Assembly: GCA_030560485.1 (NCBI GenBank)
Contig: JAKTTS010000130.1
Span: forward strand, 1 to 32,400
Direction: 5' to 3'
DNA from: Ascoidea tarda (nom. inval.)
Lineage: Eukaryota; Ascomycota; Saccharomycetes; Ascoideales; Ascoideaceae
Length of the DNA stretch: 32,400 nt
Shown here: positions 17,281 to 26,280 of the stretch, one piece after another
Position numbering within the stretch: position 1 is the first letter of the stretch
Layout of the letters: each line of letters opens with the position of its first letter
Notes under the pieces: model-generated
The model's input: only the letters and a program-made list of their open reading frames with translations
Databases searched by the model: none
What the model was told of the DNA's origin: nothing
Made by a program: the position numbers and the translations under genes

Positions 17281-17442
17281 TAGAGTGAGTTCACAAATAG
17301 AAGTAGGAATGAGAATAGGTAAATGGAATTGAAAATAGAGGGAAATTGCAAAGTATTTATATTAATGGAAATTGTGAAGTAGTTAATAATTAATAATTAA
17401 AAAGCAAGAAGAGACCCAACACTATTATATTAGTCAAGAAAC

Positions 17443-17478
17443 AAAAAAGCCAAAAAAGCCAAAAAAGCCAAAAAAGCC
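17443..17478. repeat. AAAAAAGCC tandem repeat
   Basis: Four perfect 9-base copies, followed by a run of A. Confidence 0.92.
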
Positions 17479-17929
17479 AAAAAAAAACTTGGAAATGATT
17501 CAGATCATTAAATCTTAAAAAAGGGAAGAGAAAAGGAAAAAAAAAAAAATAAGCAAAAAGTTTAAATTGAAAACCAAGAAAGTTTAAAACGCAAGAGGTT
17601 AAGTTGAGTTTGAAAGTTATAAGGTTAGTGAAGAAATGATTTTTTTTCCATCAGACAACAGCAAAGGACGAGAAATGAAAGCGGAATCGACTCATCAATC
17701 GATTCTTCAGGGTGGAAGAGGATTCTATATTTAATTATTTGGAATATTTTAGTTAATTCACTCAACGTAAAAAGGCCTGGACGTTGCACGCGCATGGAGC
17801 GAACAACAAGCCCAAGCTGGGGATATTAATAACTCTGCTGAACAGCTCCATGTCAAGAAAAGACAACTCAGCACTCCCAGCAGTTTCAAAAGGGCAAGGC
17901 AAATCCACTCATGTTTGCTTCCAGACTCT

Positions 17930-18220
17930 CCTTAGCGGCCGCTCCCTGCTCGGCCCACCGCGCCGGAACCCACCACGGCGACGGATTCTCTGTCAACGCT
18001 CCTAGCAGCAGTCTCGGCAGCTGACCGCAGCTCCGTCCCGGTTGGAGGGGCCGGGAACGAGGGCAACGGCCGCGCCCCGCTGAGCAGCAGGAGCAGCGCG
18101 CGCAGCAGAGTCTTCGGAAGCTTCTAGGCTGGAGGAGTGTGGTGCTGGACGCTGGGCTCCTTGGCTTGCTGCTGCGGATTGCATCGTCTGCCAAAGTTGC
18201 AGGCGCTGACAAATTGCAAG
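17930..18220. other. GC-rich island of unknown nature
   Basis: By eye 60-70% G+C over nearly 300 bases, set in an AT-rich genome; raised GC tails extend to about 17780 and 18400. It contains GCGGCCGC (17935-17942), CGGCCG (18067-18072) and many GCAGC/GCTGC words, giving much scope for hairpins. I see no tRNA, no snRNA or SRP signature, and no credible protein. It could be a structured RNA, a regulatory island or foreign DNA. Confidence 0.7.
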
Positions 18221-18313
18221 CCCTAGCTATTATTAATCACTGTCTGCATCGGGGAACGCGCAAAGCAAACAGCTGCCTTGTGCAAATGCTCGGCGCAAGC
18301 CCAGCGCAAGTCG

Positions 18314-18329
18314 CACACACACACACACA
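18314..18329. repeat. CA dinucleotide run
   Basis: Eight CA units at the downstream flank of the GC island. Confidence 0.85.
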
Positions 18330-18782
18330 AGAGCGCAGCGCCCACACTGGTGGGCCCAGAAACACCAGCAAGACACAGAACAGAAAATGAGGGTTTCGTT
18401 TGTTTCAGCACCCAAATGCTAAACGGTAAATACCAAAGCAGATCACGCTCACGAATCAACTTTCCTAATTCAATACTACCCAGTCTCAACAATAGTAACG
18501 AGAGAGGGCATTTTGCAACAGTCTGTATTGTTATATTACTGTGCTATTTTTGACTTTTCAATTTAAACATATATTATTTTTCAATAGGTGTTTTTTTGTC
18601 TCATGTTTTTGTAATTTCGTTAATTCGCACTGTTTGCGATATTTCCACTATTTACTAGTTTGCAATGTTTACAACCACAAGTGGTTTCAACATCACTCCA
18701 TCACATTCGGTATTCGTTTCGTTGCCCTTGGGCAATTTCATTTTATTTTTACCACAATTTAAAACTAAACTTTCTATATTTA

Positions 18783-18822
18783 TTTACTTGTTTACTTGTT
18801 TACTTGTTTACTTGTTTACTTG
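18783..18822. repeat. TTTACTTG tandem repeat
   Basis: Five perfect 8-base copies, then a degenerate copy (TCTGTTTG). The hydrophobic open frames it creates in several frames are artefacts of the repeat. Confidence 0.93.
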
Positions 18823-18979
18823 TCTGTTTGTTTATATATTTGGTCAAAATTACCCAGAGAATTATTCCGTTTTTTAATATTCTATTACTCAGTGCCATTT
18901 AAATGTATTTTCCCTAGTTCTGTCTTGCTCCAAAGTGAAGATGGCAAACATTAGCGTGATTGATGTTCGTATCTAGTTT

Positions 18980-19009
18980 AATATCATTCAATATCATTCA
19001 ATATCATTT
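18980..19009. repeat. AATATCATTC tandem repeat
   Basis: Two perfect and one near-perfect 10-base copies, trailing into looser ATTTCATT copies. Confidence 0.85.
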
Positions 19010-19241
19010 TATTTCATTTCAAATCACTCAACAGCATTTGGATATCCTTTGGAAATCATTCAACACTCATCCTATTATTCACACTAAACTTCGCTGCTGT
19101 AGTCATTAATCATTCATTTATCAGCTTCCCGAAAGTTTAAACCCGAGCCATAGAAAAAGGAGGTTCCAGTTCTGTAAACTTGACTTGTGACAAAAAAAGC
19201 CTAGAGAATCGTAAAACAATGTAGAAAATTTTGCAAAATTG

Positions 19242-19250
19242 AAAAAAAAA
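19242..19250 (-). terminator. Pol III terminator of tRNA-Tyr
   Basis: Nine A on the plus strand, that is T9 on the minus strand, directly after the tRNA 3' end. Confidence 0.88.
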
Positions 19251-19350
19251 TCTCCTGGGGGTGAGTCGAACACCCGATCTCAAGATTACCTTGTTTTCCA
19301 CAAAGTGAAACATTACAGTCTCGCGCCTTAGCCAGCTTGGCCACCAGGAG
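19251..19350 (-). tRNA. tRNA-Tyr (anticodon GTA) with intron
   Basis: On the minus strand CTCCTGG (19350-19344) pairs with CCAGGAG (19258-19252); the discriminator is A at 19251. The anticodon GTA is at 19316-19314. The anticodon stem CGAGA/TCTTG has one G-T pair. A 26-base intron (19312-19287) follows the purine at tRNA position 37, the standard place. The exons closely match S. cerevisiae tRNA-Tyr as I recall it, whose intron is 14 bases. The T arm reads GGGTGTTCGACTCACCC. The overlapping protein frame at 19137-19481 is an artefact. Confidence 0.97.
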
Positions 19351-19486
19351 AATTTACACAACGGTAGCTGCGCGCACCAACTAAAGGGCCACTCAACCTG
19401 CCTTTCACACCCCTCCCCCTTGCCATTACGCCCACAGCAAGCAATGTTACACGTCCTGGAATTGCTCACCAAGCTATTCACACCCT

Positions 19487-19522
19487 TATCTGCTATTTTA
19501 TCTGCTATTTTATCTGCTATTC
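19487..19522. repeat. TATCTGCTATTT tandem repeat
   Basis: Three 12-base copies; the third ends in C rather than T. Confidence 0.9.
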
Positions 19523-20223
19523 TGCTATCATTGGTCTTGCTCGCCTACGTCTCTCGCTTGACATAAGTCTCACCCAAATCCAAAAGCTAATCCTCCTCCC
19601 TTTAGCTCCCTTTGCTACATGCATCTACTCCAGTCCCAGACCTGAAATCCCACTCCACGCTATTTCCATCCACACCCTTCTTATCACCACTCTTCTCCCC
19701 TGCTCCTCTATCTAATCTTTTCAATCTGCCTATCCAGTTCGCCCTCCATCCATTTCATCTGTCTATATCAACGTAGCGCTTTCTACGCCTTCTTCCACAA
19801 CTTGTCGCTGTCACACCTGGCGCATTACGCTCCAACTCTTGTAACAGGCTATTGCTTTACGTTTTTAAAATCAAGTAAACCGATTAGCTCTTTCACATCT
19901 CCAGCAAACCCACTTCATTCCATCCACATGTCTGGAAACCACCTTTGTGTCCTCTGGTGCTGTCCCACTATTGTTCTCAGCCTTCCAAATGCATGCCAAA
20001 GCAGGCTCTTCAACCCCAACATGCATGCACTTGTGTTGCTTTGTTCGATCACACACAAAAAAAGATGATCGCAATCGATTTAAAGTAAAACTAATTCAAC
20101 ACAACAAAAAATAAATGATACAATCACTCTTTGCTCTTCTCTGCAATCACTCCATGTCATCGGCTTCAGAGCTCTATTATTCACTTTCCCTTGCTCGTAA
20201 TGATTAAACAAGCTCTCTAGTCT

Positions 20224-20258
20224 CATACGCCATATGCCATATGCCATACGCCATATGT
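20224..20258. repeat. CATAYGC tandem repeat
   Basis: Five 7-base copies (CATACGC, CATATGC twice, CATACGC, CATATGT), containing CATATG palindromes. Confidence 0.9.
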
Positions 20259-20669
20259 GCTATCTACTAAATTTATCTCCTTTCTTGTCCCATTCTTCCC
20301 TATTCTCTTTCTCTGCTCCTTTTCTTATCTTGCTCTTATCTCTCCCTTATCTAGTTCTTCACTCGTTCTTCATCTTGTTCTCACCCACCATTATATCGCT
20401 GTCCGCTTTAGGCAATCAGAGCTCCCACTCATTTGGCGAAAAGCTCCCTAATGAAACTGCCTTTTCATCCATAACTTCGTTTCTCATTCTCGACTAAATC
20501 CAATCAATACACAAACTGCTTGCACTATCACCCTCATCCTCGTCTTTATACGTAACCTGTTTTGACACCTTTTTTTTTTTGTTTTCTTTTCTTTTATTTT
20601 CTTTTTGTTTCAAGCTGTTTCACCACATATTTTTCCTTTAATTCATTTCCTTCCTCTATCAACTAAAGT

Positions 20670-23462
20670 ATGGCTGATAATAGACTCTCACAAAATCAAC
20701 ACATCCAATTAGTTAGAGACGACTTCAATCAGCCCCAATTCCAATCTCAATCTCAATCTCAATCTCAGCTTCAACACCAATCCCAGCCCCAGCTTCAACC
20801 TCATCCCCAGTTTCAACTCCATTCTCAACTGCTTTCTCAATCTCAATTCCAATTTCAATCCCATTCTTATAACCTACCTCCCAGAAGCAACAGCACTTCT
20901 GTCTTTGAAAATGCCTACAATAACTCCATCAACAACATCAGAATCTTCTCTGAAATCCAACCCTCCAGCAACATTCCATATTCTCAACTCAATACCAATA
21001 CAAATAATAATACCAATACCAATACCGATACCAATACCAATACCATGAACCAAAATTCAACTCCAATCTCAAACACCACTACCACTTCCAACAACAAAAT
21101 AAAATACAAATATATAGAAAGACCTTGCTCCTCAGGCTGCTGCAAAAACGAATCTATCAACGAGTTCATCTTCAACCACGCCCTCTCAAAGGGCCTCTAC
21201 AGTGATATCACCATCATTGCCTTTGACAATAAATACCACCTACACAAACTATTTCTATCTCGCTCTCGCTACTTTAATAACCTCTTTCAGGGCCATTGGA
21301 ATGACTCAAAAATATCAACTCACACCTTCGATTTCTCCTTTGACCCTAACATCACTGAAGACTCCTTTTCCTTAGCAATCAGCAGACTCTACGGATTTAT
21401 CGACATTAACCACGAAAGACAGCTCCCAACAAACATGATCGCCATTGGAAACTATCTAGATATCCCAGAATTGGTTTGCTCCGCTACTGAATTCATAATC
21501 GACAATCTCACCTTTTCAAACTTCAAACCTTTCCTAGATTTCGTTAAAACTTCAAAATATGCTCTGGCAAATGAAAAAATTAAAGACAGCATAAGAGGTT
21601 TGTTGTCAATAGATGGCTGGCAAAATGGCGTTGCCAAATGGGACTCTGTTCCTGCTGACATTATCTCAGATGTCATCTCCAGTGATACATTCTTTGTTCC
21701 TAACGAATGGGAAAGATGCTCCTTCCTCATAAAATTAATCGATAGAAGACTAAGATTTCTTAGAAACCTAAAAAGTAATACTAATAATAACCATCCAAAC
21801 TGCGATCCTCTTTACACCTCATCCACATCTTCCATTACTCTTTCTTCAAAACCAAACAGTAATTTAAAATCAACACAAATATTCAAAAATCTCACCTCTT
21901 CTTCCTTTTCTTCTTCTTCAGCATCATCATCATCTTCTTCTTCCATATCCACTTTATCCTTCGAATATATTCAAGAAGAAATCCAGCTTTTGAAACATAC
22001 TTTAAACCATAAAATTCACTACGTCAATTTGCTTCCTGAGCAACTACTAGAATTGAAAAACTTAAAAGACATCAACAACGAAAATTACATTACTTCAAAC
22101 TACTTGAAAGATGCCTTGTGGATGCAATTCGATCTACAAAACACAATATCAAAAACTAAAGAATCCCAAAATAGCTTGGGAATTACTTTGAATGACGATA
22201 ACACACCATTAGAACAACAAAATACCTACAAATATCCAATCAGTGACAATAACTGCAACGGTTATCCAAAGGCTTTAGAGAAAAATATCTATATCATTAA
22301 AGACAAAAAGAAAAATAACAATCCTTTAGATTCAAAACAAAACAATCTTTCAAAGCAAAAAATAGACAACAACAGTCCCAAATTAAAATTCAAAGTCTCA
22401 AAATATCCTCCTTTAAGATTCTCAGTTGCTTTTACAAACATAAACGATCTAGAGCCAGCCAAAAGATTATACGCTAAAATATTTTGGTATGCTGGCTCAT
22501 ATTGGAATATATACATTCAAAAATCAATTGAAAACAAATCTGGCTCATCTCATCAACACCCTACTTCTCAATTGGGAATCTATCTTCAAAAAGTCAAAAT
22601 TGATGAAAAAGCCAGAAGTGGGTTTTTTTATACTGATGTTTTTGATATTATAGACATTCAAAAACTCAATAGCATGGACGGAAATGAAGACGTGATATTT
22701 GGTGATGACGAATTGCTTGAAATGGTGTTTTCAAACAAATCTACTGAAGTTTTACAAAAATCGGTTGAAAATAGAACATCAGGCACTTTCGAAAATACTA
22801 TTTACGATGATCAACGTACTGATGATTCAAGTTCATTTTCAATCACTGAAGGCAGCGAAAATGATGATATCCTGATAAGAAATTCATTCCAAGACTTGAA
22901 TATTAACAACGAAGATACTGAAAACTCTTCGTCAAGCTCAGCGACGTTTTTTAGTGGCAGACTTATCAACAATTCCACAGTTGGCAATATTGAAGATATT
23001 CCTTGTAGTACTGGTTACAACACAAGTAATTCAGTCACTACTGTAAACAGTACGTGTTCTCGAAATTTGAGCTCAGTTACAACAACAAAACAAAAAGAAG
23101 CACTGTTGACAAAATCTCCTTCATTAACAAATTTAACAAACACTTTGAATGATTTTTCCAATCTTGGCTATTTGCTGCTGGATAATAATGAATCGGATTT
23201 GAACTGTAACAACACATCCAGAAATTCAACAATATGCACTTACACAGATAAAAGAGAAAAAATTTCAAATATATTTGTTATTTATTCCTCTCGAAAAATT
23301 AAAAATTCATTTAATGCTTTTGTGAGCGGACCAGTTTCATTTTCCTCTGGTCAAAGTTGGGGATGGAAAAGTACTAATATTTACAGTTTTGATCAAAATA
23401 GTATGAAAAAAAAAAGTCAAAGTAAATTGATCAAATTCAGTGTTGTGATTGGTATTATCTGA
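20670..23462 (+). CDS. BTB/POZ-BACK domain protein (germ cell-less-like)
   Basis: 930 residues. The N-terminus (20-66) is Gln/Ser-rich, with SQSQSQSQ coded by CAATCT repeats, followed by Asn/Thr repeats. A BTB/POZ domain at about 165-282 shows LYSDITIIAFDNKYHLHKLFL and RSRYFNNLFQGHW; a BACK-like helical region follows to about 365 (FLDFVKTSKYALANEKI, then WERCSFLIKLIDRRLRFLR). A Ser run (near 420) and a second folded block (about 573-645: YPPLRFSVAFTNI, RLYAKIFWYAGSYWNIYIQ, QLGIYLQ) recur, as I recall, in fungal BTB proteins annotated as germ cell-less-like. The last block, near the C-terminus, reads FVSGPVSFSSGQSWGWKS. BTB-BACK proteins are often Cullin-3 adaptors; whether that holds in budding yeast is doubtful. 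No specific function is assigned. Confidence 0.78.
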   Translation: MADNRLSQNQHIQLVRDDFNQPQFQSQSQSQSQLQHQSQPQLQPHPQFQLHSQLLSQSQFQFQSHSYNLPPRSNSTSVFENAYNNSINNIRIFSEIQPSSNIPYSQLNTNTNNNTNTNTDTNTNTMNQNSTPISNTTTTSNNKIKYKYIERPCSSGCCKNESINEFIFNHALSKGLYSDITIIAFDNKYHLHKLFLSRSRYFNNLFQGHWNDSKISTHTFDFSFDPNITEDSFSLAISRLYGFIDINHERQLPTNMIAIGNYLDIPELVCSATEFIIDNLTFSNFKPFLDFVKTSKYALANEKIKDSIRGLLSIDGWQNGVAKWDSVPADIISDVISSDTFFVPNEWERCSFLIKLIDRRLRFLRNLKSNTNNNHPNCDPLYTSSTSSITLSSKPNSNLKSTQIFKNLTSSSFSSSSASSSSSSSISTLSFEYIQEEIQLLKHTLNHKIHYVNLLPEQLLELKNLKDINNENYITSNYLKDALWMQFDLQNTISKTKESQNSLGITLNDDNTPLEQQNTYKYPISDNNCNGYPKALEKNIYIIKDKKKNNNPLDSKQNNLSKQKIDNNSPKLKFKVSKYPPLRFSVAFTNINDLEPAKRLYAKIFWYAGSYWNIYIQKSIENKSGSSHQHPTSQLGIYLQKVKIDEKARSGFFYTDVFDIIDIQKLNSMDGNEDVIFGDDELLEMVFSNKSTEVLQKSVENRTSGTFENTIYDDQRTDDSSSFSITEGSENDDILIRNSFQDLNINNEDTENSSSSSATFFSGRLINNSTVGNIEDIPCSTGYNTSNSVTTVNSTCSRNLSSVTTTKQKEALLTKSPSLTNLTNTLNDFSNLGYLLLDNNESDLNCNNTSRNSTICTYTDKREKISNIFVIYSSRKIKNSFNAFVSGPVSFSSGQSWGWKSTNIYSFDQNSMKKKSQSKLIKFSVVIGII

Positions 23463-26280
23463 TGAAAATCCGTCTGTTTTTTAAGAATCTTCATGCATTT
23501 CATTTTATCCAATAGTTTTGATGATAATGGTCACGACTATTTTTTATAAAGCATATCATTTGCTAATAATCTATTATAATAGCAATATCGAAAACCGTGC
23601 AAAGTTTTCTATAATTTCATCTTGCAGATTTGATTTCTATTACCGTAGATGTAGTTTTCATGGTTTAAAGATTTCATTATCTTTTGTGTTTTTTCAGTTT
23701 TTCGCTTTTATTTTCTGGTTAATTTTTAGGCAAAATAAATAATTGAACAAATATATGACCAAAAATCGTTGAAAATATTGAAAAGCTCATATGCATAAAC
23801 TGTAATTGCCTAGCGGGTTAAACTGTTTGATGGTTTTCTGAAATCAAAAATCCTTTCCGAAAGTATGTCTTTAAAAGAAAATAAATCAAATCTATCAATA
23901 GATCATATCAACAAGAAACTAATAACTAGTTCTGACCTAGAAAAATTAGAAATACATGGCACGATTCACTGAATCATAAAAAGGCTATCTTTAATAAATC
24001 AAAGCTCTCATCTATTGCAATTTCCAACTCATTTTAGAATTCAGAATTTAAAAATTGATATAATTACTATTCCGAAATTCAATTCATCTAATTCACTCCT
24101 TTGTTTCAGTTTCAATCACTCATTTAAATTTGTCTTTTTGGTTTTGGTTTTCTGTTTATAAATTTAAAAGTCAATCCATAATTAGGGTTGATGAATATAT
24201 CTATTATATATAAGGTAAATTTAAAAAGCAACGTTTCATAAAAATCATCAATTATAAAAGCTCCTGATAGAATCACAATAATAAGCATAGGCTAATTAGG
24301 GAATATTTAAAAATGGTTCTTTTTCATCTTTTGTGATTAAAAATAAATAAGAGTTTTCACTTTCACTAATATATTCAAATACATAGTGACTTTGAAGCTC
24401 AATAAAAATCGATAATTGATAAATTGAAAAGTAAAGTGTCATTTGCTTGATTTTTTTTTAAAGAAACAAAAAATTCAAATTACTATTATCTTACTGAACA
24501 TGAAACTAATTGAATCCAAAAACATAAACACAAAAAACGCTTGGAATTTGTAGTGGCATTAAATTTAATACTCATTTTTGGATAGTAATATTTTTGGTTG
24601 TTTCTAGCTTCTTAAAACTTTGTTGATTTACCCATGAAAATTTAAAATGTGGTTTCTACCTGTTCTAATTTCAATTCTTAACTGGAAATAGTCAATGATT
24701 GGTCTTTACTATAAAATTAAATAGCTATTCCATTTTTGATTAAAAACCATTCAAGGTCACTAATAGTATATTTTTTTAATCGATCGTGTTTTATGGTAGC
24801 TGACTCTCTCCTTTTGCTATTGTTAGGTTTTTTTTAGTCTGAAATTTTTTTTGTACTTTCAAAGCCCCTAATGAGAAATGCTTTGAATGATTTACATCTT
24901 TCAGCTTCTATTTCTTCCCATGAAACAGTATTCAAAACTGAATCCATTAGATTAATTTTTTTTGTAAAATAAAAATCAAGTATAAGCCAAAATCAATATT
25001 TAAATAGAAACTTTATCGGATATTTTTATTGCGTGCATCAAACCAGATTCATACTTATCTTCATAATGGCTCAACTTCAAAAATTACATTTAAAAATTTA
25101 AACCCACTAGAAACAGTAAAGATTATTGGCAAACAACAAAGAAAAAAATCAAAGTGGCTAAAGTTATTAAAAAACTGCATTTGATACCTGCTGCGAATCA
25201 ATCTTTTAAGTGAAATGTTAAAACCAACTAGAACGTCTTGTTTGATATTAGAAAGGTATTCACTCTTGTCCAAATGGCCTTTTATTGTAATTCCAAAAAT
25301 CAAAGTTTTAATAAAAACTAGTCTCGGGATTTTCAGTTATACCCAGTCCTAACATTGTATTTTAAAATAAATAAATAGCCTTAACAGAATTTTGTTTCTT
25401 TTTTTTTGAAAACGCCATTAATACTCAATCCAAAATTTCCATATAACATTGTTATCTTTAAAACAAATTCATTTCCAATAACCAACGTTTTTTTTGTATA
25501 CTTAGGCTTTAAGTGCAGTGAAGTTTAAATTTCTTTCTTATTCACTCCATTAAATAGATTTGATATTATATAATTGAAAATCTGTTGAAGGAAATCAATC
25601 AACAAAAAAATGAAACAAAAAAATAAAAAAGCTTGATGATAATGATAAAAACAAGTAAATCCGCAAAATATGCTAATTTATGATAACGCAATTAATGAGT
25701 TTGCATTCATATAAATTTTAAAAGTATTTATTTGTAAACCCAGTCATTTGACTTTATTTGTAAAATCAATTTTTAATAAATATAAGTGTTCCAAATACAT
25801 TATATTTGTTTCTGTATACAACCTTGTTTAAAATCACCAGAGACAAACATTAGTCTTGATTGACTATTCTAATATCAATTCTATGAAACACCAGAGTATG
25901 GTATTTTTCTTTGGTCCTTATTTACATTTTATCACAATATAAATTGTTATTTTTATCTCTAAGATCATTCCTAACCAAAGACACGACTAAAGTACCCCTT
26001 TCTGCTTTTTTTTGACATCAATTAAGTTTTTTACTAAAGTGAATCGTTCATTAAATTGTGCTTAACTAAGTTTGAACTCTCGATCCTTTCTCTGAATCAA
26101 AGCTTAAGAACACAAACTGAATCATTTTAAAATATACATTATAATACTTTTTCAAACCAATGAAATCATATTCATTTTATAAGTTTACTCTTTGCTTGAT
26201 CTTGAACTGCATTTATTATTATTGTTCAATGAATCATTTAATATATTTCAAACTAAGAATTAATAGCTGATTTCTTTATC
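23463..26280. other. AT-rich gene desert
   Basis: 2.8 kb with very high A+T and no open frame of note; the longest candidates (23518-23742 +, 25061-25303 -) have random-looking composition, and the second lacks an ATG at its start. No tRNA, tandem repeat or terminal inverted repeat was recognised by eye. It lies between the BTB gene and the transposase relic and may be decayed genic or transposon sequence. Confidence 0.55.

Larger units (their letters stand above)
17176..19250. other. Long non-coding stretch with repeats and GC island
   Basis: 2.1 kb with no convincing protein gene. In order it holds the leader and promoter of the small minus-strand frame, a GGTTGT array (17245-17280), an AAAAAAGCC array (17443-17478), a GC-rich island (about 17930-18220), a CA run (18314-18329), a TTTACTTG array (18783-18822) and an AATATCATTC array (18980-19009). 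Open frames through the island are Arg/Ser/Ala- or Cys-rich, overlap on both strands and show no domain. Confidence 0.6.
19351..20669. other. Pyrimidine-rich region upstream of the BTB gene
   Basis: 1.3 kb with no convincing gene. From about 19480 to 20669 the plus strand is strongly C+T-rich, ending in long T and CT tracts (20569-20640) just before the ATG. It contains the TATCTGCTATTT and CATAYGC arrays. It is likely the promoter and a long 5' leader of the BTB protein. Open frames at 19802-20068 and 20234-20497 have Leu/Ser/Phe/Pro-rich composition, explained by the pyrimidine bias. Confidence 0.6.

Noticed and set aside
17784-18553. Several frames through the GC island
   Set aside because: High GC removes stops. 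Compositions (Arg/Ser/Ala/Cys-rich) follow base content, frames overlap on both strands, and no homology was recognised.
19137-19481. Minus-strand frame over tRNA-Tyr
   Set aside because: It is a conceptual translation through the tRNA gene and its terminator.
20234-20497. Leu/Ser/Phe-rich frame upstream of the BTB gene
   Set aside because: Explained by the pyrimidine-rich strand. No domain.
23836-23866. Motif resembling the yeast point-centromere element CDEIII
   Set aside because: The reverse complement around TTTTTGATTTCAGAAA differs at the essential central CCG. The neighbouring TTTCCGAAA lacks the flanking consensus, and no CDEI (RTCACRTG) lies at the expected distance.
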